This document shows, piece by piece, positions 16,512-25,586 of a stretch of DNA of 64,000 bases (positions are counted from its first letter, which is position 1; each line of letters opens with the position of its first letter). This DNA is from Desulfobacteraceae bacterium. Lineage in GTDB: Bacteria; Desulfobacterota; Desulfobacteria; Desulfobacterales; Desulfosarcinaceae. A program made the translations under genes and the position numbers. Below the pieces are notes generated by a model. That model had not been told where the DNA came from. It saw only the letters and a program-made list of their open reading frames with translations, and made no database searches. The DNA lies in the NCBI GenBank assembly GCA_013003715.1, contig JABDIN010000056.1:62001-126000 (forward strand). Direction: 5' to 3'.

Positions 16512-18005
16512 TTAGTTAAAACCACCGCCGAGTGCTCGGTGAAGGCTGACGCGGTTCGTGAGAATGGACAGGTCTGCCATCACCAGGCTTTCCCGGGCGG
16601 AATAGTTAGCCCGCTGGGCTTCCAGAACATTGAGGTAGCCGCTTACGCCACGTTGGTAGCGCATTTCAGCTGCTTCAAGTGTGGCCGCCGCTTCTTTGAC
16701 TAGGTTGAGGATGCGGTCGCGTTTATCAAGCAGTTCCTTTCGCCTCAACAGGGCACCCTCAACTTCACTGAAGGCGGTGAGTACGATCTTGGCATAATCC
16801 GCCACTGCGCGGTCGTAGCGGGCTGCGGTCGCGTTTTCGGCGGCCTTGAGTCTGCCGGCGTTGAATAGCGGGGCCAACAGGTCGGCCCCGTAATTGATCG
16901 ACTGACGCCTGGACGATAAGAGGTCATCCAGATCCGAACTGGCATACCCGAACCGGCCGGTCAGTGAAATGCGGGGAAACCGGGCAGCATGGGCTTCACC
17001 GATCCGCGCATTTGCTGCCTGCAAGGCGGCTTCGGCTGCCAGGATATCCGGCCGCCGCCGCAGCAGTTCAGCGGGCATACCCGGCGGCACCGGGTTTAAC
17101 CGTTTGAAATAATCTTCGGATTGAATCCGGGGCGGACGGGTTTCAGGATAGCGGCCCATCAGAACGGCCAATGCCTGCTGGGTTTCACCCAGCGCTTGCC
17201 GGAGCGGCGACAGTTCGGATTGGGCCTGTGCAAGCGCCCGTTTGGCCTGCCTCACAGCCAGCACATCACTCAATCCCAGGTTGTAGCGGCCTTCCACCAA
17301 TTTTAAAGCCGAGGTATGATTGTCGATATTCTGTTTCGCAAGAACCATACGGCGTTCCAGCGCCTCCAGTTCAAGGTAAGTCGATATGGTCTCGGCAACC
17401 ACGGAATGAGTGACGGCACGGCGATTCTCATCAGCCGCCAGAAGATCGGCAAGTGCGGCTTCATTGGCCCGGGCGATGCGACCCCAGAGATCGATTTCAT
17501 AGGACATGGGCAATGACAGATTATAAAAATCTTCAGTGGTATCCGTGTATCGGGTTTGTCCCGGTCCGATAATCACTCTTCCGGACGGGCCGATGGTGAT
17601 GTCCCCCATGGTTTGGGACTTGACCTTTCGGTGGGTTCTTTCCGCACTGAAATCCAGGCCGGTTGTGGGAAACCGGTCCGAACGGGATATGATCAGTCCT
17701 GCCCGAAACTCAGCGACGACGGCGGCGGCCCTTCGAATATCCCAATTGTGTTTTAGGACCTCCCCGGCAATACGTGAGATCTCAGGGTCTCCGAATTCAA
17801 GCCACCATCGATCCCCGCCGGTGATACGGTTTTCAATCGGTTCCGTAGCGCCGGACGCGTTGTCATAGCGGTCCGGTACGGCCACCTTGATATCCGGCCG
17901 TTGATATTCAGGTCCCAGGGAGCATCCGTAAACCATACAGACTGCAGCAGCGGCGAAGATGGAGAAAAGGATCATTCGCGGATTTAACGGGAAAAGTGTT
18001 TTCAT
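16512..18005 (-). CDS. RND efflux outer-membrane lipoprotein channel (OprM/NodT family)
   Basis: A 497-residue TolC-type channel lipoprotein: signal peptide ending in the lipobox VYGC-SLGPEYQRPDI, then two repeated coiled-coil halves, including DIRRAAAVVAEFRAGL, RVIIGPGQTRYTDT and NARIGEAHAARFPRISL. It completes the tripartite efflux operon as its first gene. No regulator gene is adjacent; the 322-base gap upstream holds the promoter. Substrate unknown. Confidence 0.93.
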   Translation of the reverse strand: MKTLFPLNPRMILFSIFAAAAVCMVYGCSLGPEYQRPDIKVAVPDRYDNASGATEPIENRITGGDRWWLEFGDPEISRIAGEVLKHNWDIRRAAAVVAEFRAGLIISRSDRFPTTGLDFSAERTHRKVKSQTMGDITIGPSGRVIIGPGQTRYTDTTEDFYNLSLPMSYEIDLWGRIARANEAALADLLAADENRRAVTHSVVAETISTYLELEALERRMVLAKQNIDNHTSALKLVEGRYNLGLSDVLAVRQAKRALAQAQSELSPLRQALGETQQALAVLMGRYPETRPPRIQSEDYFKRLNPVPPGMPAELLRRRPDILAAEAALQAANARIGEAHAARFPRISLTGRFGYASSDLDDLLSSRRQSINYGADLLAPLFNAGRLKAAENATAARYDRAVADYAKIVLTAFSEVEGALLRRKELLDKRDRILNLVKEAAATLEAAEMRYQRGVSGYLNVLEAQRANYSARESLVMADLSILTNRVSLHRALGGGFN

Positions 18006-18327
18006 TTTAGATTTCTCGGATTAGTAATGGTGTCTGAGATTTATCCCGGTGGAGAGCTGCGCCGGGTTACAATGCTGGACCGGTATCTAAACTGCCCGAG
18101 AATTTAGCAACAATCAAGCCAGTATATGTAACGAATGGTAACCGATTTATAATCAGTTAATTCAATTTGTTGCGGTATCACAACCAGGCGGCAGGGGGAT
18201 CGTTCGGGCATAAGTGGCGAATAAAGCCAATAGTTGGGTAAAAATCCCATGAACGGCATCGGCGCGGTCATCGGTTCACCACCGATATCAATTTACCATA
18301 CATTACAATGATCAGGAATCGGCTGGA
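18006..18327. other. Divergent promoter region between efflux operon and kinase gene
   Basis: AT-rich over 18100-18180 and presumably carrying promoters in both directions. No clear operator, small gene or terminator was seen. Confidence 0.4.
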
Positions 18328-19446
18328 ATGTCAAACGTCAATTGCCACATAACAAATGAAGGCATGCCACCGGATTTTCCGCATGCGGTTTATGAATTCC
18401 TCACCGATGTATACGGGATTGAAAATGTGTGGTTGCTTGAAAAGATTGACCGGGGCTATGTCAATCAGAGCTACGAGGTCGGCGGACAACGGCAGGGGAA
18501 AAAGGTTCACCATTGTCTGCGATGCTACCATCCGCTCTCAGACAGGAACAATATTCGCTTTGAGCACGACTTACTGAAGGAACTGGCCCGTCGCCGGTTC
18601 CCATTTTCGCCGCGGCTGGTGCGGGCATCGGGCGGCACCACCATATCCACCATTCGTTTTCCCATGGCCGGTCATGTGCATACGCGGTGTGCGGCGCTGT
18701 TTGAATTCATCGATGGTGAGGATCCTTATACCTGGGATAATCCGCCGGTGGATGAGCGGGTGATTGCCGGTTGTGCGCGTGTTTTGGCGCTATATCACGG
18801 GACCATCTCGGGTTGGGAAAGCCATGTTCATCAAGGATCCGGCGGCCTGCTGAGTCTGCTCCACCGTTTGCAGGACTGCCTTGGATCGCATGCGGATCAG
18901 GCCGGGGAAGGGGAATCGGTGTTCGATGCCTTTGTTCATCGGCATATGGGCACAATCGCCGATGCCCTCGATGGACTCGTTGACCGGTTTTCCGGTGTTG
19001 ACATTGATTCCTGGCCGGTTCTGGCCGTTCATGGTGACTTTCATGCCGGAAACTTGAGGTTCAGGGCGGGAGAGGTGGCGGGTTTGCTGGATTATGACTG
19101 GGCCCGCATGTTGCCGCGCACCTTTGATCTTGGCATGGCGCTGATGTATTTTTGTACACGGTGGGGTGACCACAGAAGTGCTGCGCTGGATACCTCCCGG
19201 GCTACACGCTTTCTGGAAGCATACCAACGGTCCATTGAGTACGCGGACGGTATTTGGCCTCTGGGACGGGACGAACATAAGTTCATCACCGACTTCATCC
19301 GGATCGGGCATTTGATGATGATCGCCTGGGGCATCGAGGATTATTTTACATCCCGGCCGGATCCGGAAGCCTATACGGCCATCGTCCGCCGAAGCTTTCG
19401 GGCGATGGCCTGGCTCGATGCCCATCCATTCCGCTGGACGGGCTGA
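18328..19446 (+). CDS. APH/choline-kinase-like phosphotransferase
   Basis: A 372-residue protein of the aminoglycoside-phosphotransferase/homoserine-kinase-II-like superfamily. The N-lobe has RGYVNQSYEV (nucleotide loop) and HHCLRCYHPL. The catalytic loop HGDFHAGNLRF carries the general-base Asp, and LLDYDWARMLPRTFDLGMAL carries the metal-binding Asp (IDxD-like). Such enzymes phosphorylate small alcohols; the substrate here is unknown. The ribosome site is weak. It is monocistronic and convergent with ydbL, only 21 bases away. Confidence 0.8.
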   Translation: MSNVNCHITNEGMPPDFPHAVYEFLTDVYGIENVWLLEKIDRGYVNQSYEVGGQRQGKKVHHCLRCYHPLSDRNNIRFEHDLLKELARRRFPFSPRLVRASGGTTISTIRFPMAGHVHTRCAALFEFIDGEDPYTWDNPPVDERVIAGCARVLALYHGTISGWESHVHQGSGGLLSLLHRLQDCLGSHADQAGEGESVFDAFVHRHMGTIADALDGLVDRFSGVDIDSWPVLAVHGDFHAGNLRFRAGEVAGLLDYDWARMLPRTFDLGMALMYFCTRWGDHRSAALDTSRATRFLEAYQRSIEYADGIWPLGRDEHKFITDFIRIGHLMMIAWGIEDYFTSRPDPEAYTAIVRRSFRAMAWLDAHPFRWTG

Positions 19447-19467
19447 GCACCCCATAGACGTGTCAGG

Positions 19468-19845
19468 TCACTTTTGTTTCCACTTGCCGGCTTTGTCCTG
19501 AATCCATTCCCCCGGTTTCGCTTTGTCCGCGAGTTGGATGGCACGGCGCATGCCCACATTCTCAATAGGTGCGCCGGTTTTTTTGGCAATGGCGGCGTAG
19601 ACTGTCCGCCGGTCCTTATTTTCGGCGGCAACCACGTCTTCTTTTTCTTTGGCGGCTCCCACAAATTCCAGGTAACCCTGATTGTTCTCACCCAGAATGC
19701 CCTTGGCTTTTAATTTTATAATTTCCGGCAGCCGGGCTTTTATCCGTTCCTTGATGCTCTGCCCGTCGGCGGTGGTCGTCGCTGCGACGGCCAATATCAG
19801 CAGGAAGGCTAGTGAGGCGGCAATATATCGGTATGATGGCTTCAT
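19468..19845 (-). CDS. ydbL: YdbL-family (DUF1318) periplasmic protein
   Basis: A 125-residue exported protein: signal peptide YIAASLAFLLILAVAATTTA, then the DUF1318 core IKERIKARLPEIIKLKAKG, GENNQGYLEF, VAAENKDRRTVYAAIAKKTG and AKPGEWIQDKAGKWKQK. ATG 19845 is set by an AGGAG site; an earlier in-frame start is discarded. It closes the ydbH-ynbE-ydbL set. In enterobacteria YdbL assists an intermembrane bridge made by YdbH and YnbE that contributes to outer-membrane lipid homeostasis. Confidence 0.9.
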   Translation of the reverse strand: MKPSYRYIAASLAFLLILAVAATTTADGQSIKERIKARLPEIIKLKAKGILGENNQGYLEFVGAAKEKEDVVAAENKDRRTVYAAIAKKTGAPIENVGMRRAIQLADKAKPGEWIQDKAGKWKQK

Positions 19846-19869
19846 TTTTGGTCTCCTGTTATACATGGG

Positions 19870-20088
19870 TTACTGCGGGGTGACGTCGTCTACGCTTTCA
19901 TCAATATCACCGAAAAAATCATCCAGGGCCTTATCGATTTTTATGTTTACATCGATGGTGATGTGGATGGGTTTTATCTCCACGGGGGCCAACTCCACTT
20001 TGTGCTGGGACTCGATTTTGTGCTGGGTGCAGGCGACAACCACCAATAGCAGCAGTCCTGCCAGCAGGGTAAATGCTTTCCGGGCCAT
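19870..20088 (-). CDS. ynbE: YnbE-like outer-membrane lipoprotein
   Basis: A 72-residue lipoprotein: a signal sequence ending LLVVVAC-TQHK, then the family core EIKPIHITIDVNIKIDKALD and DFFGD. AGGAG precedes ATG. In E. coli, YnbE multimerises and adds beta-strands to the YdbH beta-sheet to connect the inner and outer membranes. It lies 24 bases before ydbL and about 50 bases after ydbH. Confidence 0.9.
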   Translation of the reverse strand: MARKAFTLLAGLLLLVVVACTQHKIESQHKVELAPVEIKPIHITIDVNIKIDKALDDFFGDIDESVDDVTPQ

Positions 20089-20139
20089 GAGGTTTCTCCT
20101 TTATTGCGCGTGAGTGTATCGTTGCCGAAATTCCGGGCA

Positions 20140-22923
20140 TCACTCCAATTGCTTCAGAATATCCTTATATTGCAGCAGATCATCCAGCGGGATGCGGAAA
20201 TTAACATCCAGAGAAATACCCTGAAAGTTGGAACCTCTGCCTTCGGCATCGACACGAATAAATCCGCCAAGTTCTTGCTTATATTCAAATGGTAGCTTTT
20301 TAGCCGGTTTACCATCAAATTGCAAGCGCATGACCAGTTCATCATCCTTGGTATTCAATCCCAGTTTGGTCCATTGATAGTCGAAATCCTTCAATGCTTC
20401 GCGTGCCAGATCGATTTGAAAAAATTGAACGGTTCCCTCGGGAATGCCCGCGGTGAGACTTTGGGTGCCGGCCAGACGGATTTTGCCGCCGATTCCCGGG
20501 GTGGAATACAAGAATCCGTCATCGAAGGTGATTTTTCCCTCGTGGAAACGTATGGGGATGGTCCCGTTGACCGTGCCGCTGCCTTCGGCTTGAGCCACGC
20601 CAAATTGCCCCAATATCTTGGCGAGATTCAACCGGTCGCAATCCAGCCGGATATCGTATGTTTTTTTATCCGGCCGGATACGCATGGTGCCAATGCGTAT
20701 GGTACCGTCACACCATTTTATTTTTCCTTTTTCCACCAGAATGCTTTCCAGTGCTTCAACTTGATAGTCGATCGTCCCGTCGAGAATTTGCAGTTCGCCC
20801 ACTTTGATGTTGTCAAAAGACAATTGTTGTTGAGGTGCGCTGCGAACCACCGGTATTTCAGGCATGCACAAATTCACCCGCAGTCCGTCAACCGTTATAT
20901 CCTGGCCGGGAATACGAATCCGTCCATCACTGACAATGGAGCAAATCTCACCGCTCATGCCCTTGTCCGTCACCAGGAACCGGCCGTCTATTTCAGTACC
21001 ACCCTTTATGAATATACCCGCTGCATTTTTTGAGAAGCGGCTGAGATCGATCTCTGGCGCGCCAGGGGGGCGTCGCACCAACAGTTGAATGCGGGCGCCG
21101 GGTGTTTCCGGCGGCATCAGATGACTATCACCGGAAAACTGAACGCCCAGGGCCGGCAACGTGGGATTTTTATGGTTTCCCTGAAATGTGAATCCGGTTT
21201 CCGTCTGGGACAATTGGACCGCCACAGATCCCAGGTCCCAGGAACCGTAGCGGATATCGGTTATTTTAACGGTTCCTGTCCGGCCCTTTTCCGGAAACGG
21301 CCATTGAACTGGTATGTCGGCCATAATTCCGGCAATGCCGACCTCATATGCCGGTGCGGTCACCCGGGCACCGGAAATTGTGATGTCGCCGGTCGCCGTC
21401 AACGGATTGAGCTGACCGGCCGCGGATAGGTTTAGGACGGGTATCCCGATCTTCACAGGTTCATGGTCTGCTGATTGATTCGTCGCCGCCGAGGTTTGTC
21501 CGGCGGTCAGGGACAGGTTGAATCGGGGACGAAACGGGATTTCCGTAAAATCAGCAGTAATATCTCCGGTGATTTTTGGTGATGGTGAATCGACCTTCAC
21601 ACCGGGAGATGACATTTTTATCCCGGGAATTTGCATGGCGATCTTTGCGTCGGCACCTGTTTGGTCACCCGAGGCATCGATGTGAACCATGGGGGTATGG
21701 ATGCTTATCTCCGCGGCACTGGCATGCATGAGCGCCGGTGTTTGTTCCTCGGGCGTCGCTCGGGATTTCAGATTAAAACGCCACCCGCCGTCCGCGTCCA
21801 TACCGCCCGAAAAACCGGCATCCATGGCATAATCATCAGCCAGGGCAAACGGCAGGTCCGCGGTGGCCGGGAACCCCGACACGGTTACTGTCAGTGATCC
21901 GGAAAGTTCCACATCCGCCCCGGATGTTTGAATCTCCGTTTCCAATGCGATGACGCGCAGTTGTGGTGCCGTCCGCCCCTTGATCGATATATTCCTGAGT
22001 GCTACCTGCCACGTACCGGCGGAGGAAAGTCCTGCGCTTACGGTCATGGGCTGCGTTATGTCATCCACGCCGAGAATGGGACCTATCCTGAGATTGCCGG
22101 CCAGAAGATTCAAATCCGCGGATGTTGCCTGAAGCCTCAATGCGGTGAGCTGAAAAGGCGACAGGTTTGCCTCCACACTCCCGGTGACGCGGACGGCAGC
22201 ATGGCCCAGGACCGTTTGATCGGGATTGAAGAGGCCGATGAGGGAATCAATGGTCAGGTTGTCCGCGTCCAGGGACAAGGACACGGCATTGTCGTCCAGG
22301 CGTACCTTCGCGTCCACCCGCAATTCGTCACCGAGTATGATCGTCACCAGCCGGACATCGAATCTTGTCTCATCACCGGGATCAGGGGAAATGGTGATAT
22401 CGATGGGTATGTGCCATCGCCGTTGATGCCATGAGAAATGAACGATGGTATTCGACAGTTCAACCCGGTCGATATGAATCGGCGGATCGATGGGCCGGCT
22501 TTCCCCGGAAGCCGGCGTGCTGCCGGTTTCAGCCGTGCTGAACAGGGCCGGATCCAATCCCTCAATGGTGAATTTGCCGTCTTCCCATGAACCGGATAGA
22601 TCCATGCCGGCCAGGCGGACGGCATTGAGCCGTTTTCGAAGCAGACCGGCCGGCGCGTAATCGAGGTGAATCGATGGAATGGTAATTGATTGAGAAGTTG
22701 CCCCGCCGATGCGCACCGGCCCGACGTCCGCGCCAAACAAACCGATGCGCCGTAACGGAATGATAATGTCCGGACCGCCGATTTTTTTCATAATCCCGGG
22801 AATAAGGCGGTGCTCCACATAGCCCGGCAGAATGAACCAGGCCGCCGTCGCCATAATCCCGGTAATCAGCATCAGGCCGCCCACAACCAGTAGTGTTTTT
22901 TTCAGTTTAACCGGTATCCGCAT
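20140..22923 (-). CDS. ydbH: YdbH-like AsmA-superfamily intermembrane protein
   Basis: A 927-residue protein anchored by one N-terminal helix (LLVVGGLMLITGIMATAAWFI), followed by a long repeated beta-rich periplasmic region. The C-terminal section GIGGKIRLAGTQSLTAGIPE, then LQFDGKPAKKLPFEYKQELG and IRVDAEGRGSNFQGISLDVNF, closely fits the YdbH family end. AsmA-like proteins form hydrophobic grooves bridging the membranes. It is first of the three-gene set with ynbE and ydbL, supporting a phospholipid-transport role. Confidence 0.88.
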   Translation of the reverse strand: MRIPVKLKKTLLVVGGLMLITGIMATAAWFILPGYVEHRLIPGIMKKIGGPDIIIPLRRIGLFGADVGPVRIGGATSQSITIPSIHLDYAPAGLLRKRLNAVRLAGMDLSGSWEDGKFTIEGLDPALFSTAETGSTPASGESRPIDPPIHIDRVELSNTIVHFSWHQRRWHIPIDITISPDPGDETRFDVRLVTIILGDELRVDAKVRLDDNAVSLSLDADNLTIDSLIGLFNPDQTVLGHAAVRVTGSVEANLSPFQLTALRLQATSADLNLLAGNLRIGPILGVDDITQPMTVSAGLSSAGTWQVALRNISIKGRTAPQLRVIALETEIQTSGADVELSGSLTVTVSGFPATADLPFALADDYAMDAGFSGGMDADGGWRFNLKSRATPEEQTPALMHASAAEISIHTPMVHIDASGDQTGADAKIAMQIPGIKMSSPGVKVDSPSPKITGDITADFTEIPFRPRFNLSLTAGQTSAATNQSADHEPVKIGIPVLNLSAAGQLNPLTATGDITISGARVTAPAYEVGIAGIMADIPVQWPFPEKGRTGTVKITDIRYGSWDLGSVAVQLSQTETGFTFQGNHKNPTLPALGVQFSGDSHLMPPETPGARIQLLVRRPPGAPEIDLSRFSKNAAGIFIKGGTEIDGRFLVTDKGMSGEICSIVSDGRIRIPGQDITVDGLRVNLCMPEIPVVRSAPQQQLSFDNIKVGELQILDGTIDYQVEALESILVEKGKIKWCDGTIRIGTMRIRPDKKTYDIRLDCDRLNLAKILGQFGVAQAEGSGTVNGTIPIRFHEGKITFDDGFLYSTPGIGGKIRLAGTQSLTAGIPEGTVQFFQIDLAREALKDFDYQWTKLGLNTKDDELVMRLQFDGKPAKKLPFEYKQELGGFIRVDAEGRGSNFQGISLDVNFRIPLDDLLQYKDILKQLE

Positions 22924-22954
22924 GAGTGATTATAACGCCTTTGTCAGCTATCTG

Positions 22955-23425
22955 TTATCCGATAATATAGGTTCCGGTGCCCACGGCAATCAATTTCTCT
23001 TCGTCATTGGCCAACTCCATCCGGGCGACCGCCACGCGCCGTCCCGCGCGCATGATTTTACCTGTGGATACGAAATGGTTACCCCTGCCGGGCCGCAAAT
23101 AGTCCACCCGAAGGTCTATGGTACCGATCCGCGCCACCCGTTTTTCGATTTCAGAGGCGGTCTTGCCTTCCATCTGCTGCAGGGCCCCCATGGTGGCCGT
23201 GATGCCCCCGGTGGCATCGAGCACCGAAGATATCACACCGCCGTGGAGGATATGATGTATATAGTTCCCGATGAAATCGGGCTGCATGTCAAAAGTGATA
23301 CGTGCGCTCTCCGAACACATCGAATCCACCTTCAACCCCAAAACCTTGTTGAAAGGGATGGCGGTTTCATACATTCTGGCAATCACGTCCAACACTTTGG
23401 CGATGGGAACAGGCTGTTCGTCCAT
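22955..23425 (-). CDS. PaaI/YigI-like hotdog thioesterase
   Basis: A 156-residue hotdog-fold protein. The core HHILHGGVISSVLDATGGI (HGG with downstream Asp) and the closing YLRPGRGNHFVSTGKIMRAG match acyl-CoA thioesterases of the PaaI group, near E. coli YigI. ATG 23425 has GGGAGAAG upstream; an in-frame earlier ATG at 23455 lacks it. Probable hydrolysis of an acyl-CoA; substrate unknown. It ends 31 bases before ydbH begins and could share its transcript. Confidence 0.85.
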   Translation of the reverse strand: MDEQPVPIAKVLDVIARMYETAIPFNKVLGLKVDSMCSESARITFDMQPDFIGNYIHHILHGGVISSVLDATGGITATMGALQQMEGKTASEIEKRVARIGTIDLRVDYLRPGRGNHFVSTGKIMRAGRRVAVARMELANDEEKLIAVGTGTYIIG

Positions 23426-23852
23426 TTCTTCTCCCTGGTTAGTGTCTGGGTCCAACTATTGCCATATTCTTACCTTGGAGACATAAGATTGACAAATGGT
23501 ATTTGTCTCAAATCAGCGGTGATACGGCGCAATGGTCCGTGTTTTTCGCATCCTGCGAATCGCATTTGGCGAAAATCAAATGAAATGGCGCCATTGGTTT
23601 AGCGGACGCAAATCCAGTGGTCAATTTAACTATTTGATTTATTGATAATATTTTTAAAAGTGTGAAAAGCGGTAAATGTGGAATGGTGTTTGCTATATTC
23701 AATGTCAGCTTTTGAAAGACCGTCGTCACGGGGGGTGAAGCATTTCCCATGACACCGGTAAAATCGATTGTCGCCCATTCTAATACAACATTTAAACCAT
23801 GAGAGGGCAAAGACCTCCGAAGGTTATTCTTTAAAACGAGTTTGAGGCGATA

Positions 23853-23969
23853 ATGATTTCAGGTTTCTGGCGTGCACGTGCATCTCGATTGAAAAACGAC
23901 ATGCCGGATACCATTCCACTGGTCAGTGTTTCGTCACCGGTTAACTTTTCAACAAATCATAAACCATAG
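23853..23969 (+). CDS. Candidate 38-residue small protein
   Basis: ATG at 23853 preceded by GAGG at 5 bases; the frame begins MISGFWRARASRLKND and ends at TAG 23967-23969, about 50 bases before an intrinsic terminator. Upstream, a 17-codon frame starts at 23748 (MTPVKSIVAHSNTTFK) and a GAGG/CCTC hairpin-like segment follows it, so the leader may be regulatory. No family recognised. The terminator is the strongest argument for expression; coding itself is unproven. Confidence 0.35.
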   Translation: MISGFWRARASRLKNDMPDTIPLVSVSSPVNFSTNHKP

Positions 23970-24017
23970 GTAACCTGGTCCGGTATTCAAGGCAACTTTT
24001 CAACATCACCATGAGTC

Positions 24018-24044
24018 AGGGCGGCCTGTTGGCCGCCCTTTTTT
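24018..24044 (+). terminator. Orphan plus-strand intrinsic terminator
   Basis: Stem AGGGCGGCC / GGCCGCCCT (9 pairs), loop TGTT, then six T residues. No annotated plus-strand gene lies upstream within 4 kb, which points to a small RNA or small-protein gene. Confidence 0.85.
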
Positions 24045-24072
24045 GTATATGTAAACGGTCGGTTGTATTTCG

Positions 24073-25305
24073 TTACCGGCTTTGCCCGTACGCACCGGCA
24101 TCGGGCCGGGCAGCGGTGATTTTCCGGCATTCAATGTCGTGCTGCCGTTCTAGGTGCGGTTTTCCCGCCCCGGCAGCAGGTGTTTTTTCGGAGGACAGCC
24201 GCAAATCGCCTCTGCCGGCATCCTTAAAATGTTTTGCCTTGGCAACGACAATATTGGATTCCAGAATGGAAACCGCCCCGTCCCGGTCACCGATAATGGG
24301 TTCGTCGGCCAAATTATTCATGATGAGACAATTGGTCGATTCTGAAAATCGCGCTTCGATCGAATAGGGCCAGGCACCGGGAGAGTAGATGGTATTGTTG
24401 ATCACCTTGGCGTCCACGGACCGGATGATGCCGATTCCGAAATCGCTCGATTCGTAGCCCTTGATAACATTATTGCGAATGATGCCGCCCGTATGCTGAA
24501 CACCCGGCCGGCTGGAGTTGCCAAATGAAATGCCCACATCACAATCGATGATGCGGTTGCCTTCCACCAGCGTGTTTGACGAGCCCTGCCATACGAGAAT
24601 TGCCGGGCCGGCCAATTGATCGGTTAATTCCGGTTGATGCTTGATATTTGTGATCAGATTGTTACGAATGATCCAGTTGTGGGAATTCAGCAGGTCGATG
24701 CCATTGGTATACCAGCCGTCATCCTTGTCATCCAGGGTCGCCGTATACCCGAACTCCGAGCATTCAATGATACCATCCATTTTCGGCGCCAGCTCGGGTC
24801 CGCCGCTGGCTTTAAACAATTGTTCGCCGATATCCATGATTCGGACATTTCGAATGCGGCTTCGATCCGCCCCCGGATTTACGAAAATACCATGATTCCG
24901 GATTTCCCTGATGGTGAGATCGGCGATGGTGGTGTCATCGGCGTCAATGTAAAAACCGTGTTCCACATCACCACCCGCCCGCATACCGCTGCCTTGAATC
25001 ACCACATCCTTTTGATTGCCGGAAAGGGAACGGATGGTGATACCGGATTTTCGCACGTTGATAAAATTGTCGGCCGATACCGCGTAGGTGCCGGATTTGA
25101 GGTAAATGGTTTTTTTCCCTTTGGCCGTGTTGATTTCCTGCTGCAGCCCGGCCAATGAATCCACCGTCGCCGCAGGTTCGCCCGCCGGCGGTTTGGACAG
25201 CGGTCCGCAATCGCAAGGGCCATTCGCCCGGACATCAAATGACACGGCCCACATCATTCCCAATAGACATATCCATGAAATCAATCCCAGCTTGTGTCTG
25301 CGCAT
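24073..25305 (-). CDS. Secreted right-handed parallel beta-helix protein
   Basis: A 410-residue exported protein: signal peptide LISWICLLGMMWAVSFDVRA, then repeated beta-helix coils typical of polysaccharide lyases and pectin-degrading folds (KKTIYLKSGTY, GITIRSLSGN, GFYIDADDTTIADLTIREI, GIFVNPGADRSRIRNVRIMD, NTLVEGNRIIDCDVGISFG). The first part contains a Cys-rich NGPCDCGP. No lyase catalytic residues can be assigned, so substrate and activity are open. ATG 25305 has an AAGGAAG site. Monocistronic. Confidence 0.85.
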   Translation of the reverse strand: MRRHKLGLISWICLLGMMWAVSFDVRANGPCDCGPLSKPPAGEPAATVDSLAGLQQEINTAKGKKTIYLKSGTYAVSADNFINVRKSGITIRSLSGNQKDVVIQGSGMRAGGDVEHGFYIDADDTTIADLTIREIRNHGIFVNPGADRSRIRNVRIMDIGEQLFKASGGPELAPKMDGIIECSEFGYTATLDDKDDGWYTNGIDLLNSHNWIIRNNLITNIKHQPELTDQLAGPAILVWQGSSNTLVEGNRIIDCDVGISFGNSSRPGVQHTGGIIRNNVIKGYESSDFGIGIIRSVDAKVINNTIYSPGAWPYSIEARFSESTNCLIMNNLADEPIIGDRDGAVSILESNIVVAKAKHFKDAGRGDLRLSSEKTPAAGAGKPHLERQHDIECRKITAARPDAGAYGQSR

Positions 25306-25586
25306 GATTGGCTTCCTTTGTTTTTTATCGATACATACCGTAACATATCCCCGCACCCACAGGGTGATCAAGCGGAATCATGATTGACGCTTGATTTTAA
25401 TCCGCAATGATGATGTATACGTGGAGCAATACGGTGAATGCCGGATGCGCTGTCGCCCGTTTTTTCACCCGAAATCCATATGGGGCCGGTGTTACCTTCC
25501 CCATTGAACCGGTCAACGGCTGACCCCGGCACGGAAAAATATTTATATTCATAAATTTCAAGCATATCAATTGTCAGGAGGAAAAT

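Larger units (their letters stand above)
23426..24072. other. 650-base gap holding a candidate plus-strand small gene
   Basis: Neighbouring genes on both sides are on the minus strand, yet a plus-oriented terminator sits at 24018-24044. An extended -10 (TGCTATATT, 23691-23699), a roughly 150-base leader, a 38-codon frame and that terminator together make a plausible transcription unit. The stretch 23460-23690 shows nothing specific. Confidence 0.45.

Noticed and set aside
23508-23810. Minus-strand 100-codon frame
   Set aside because: No ribosome site; it opposes the candidate plus-strand unit and has no recognisable pattern.
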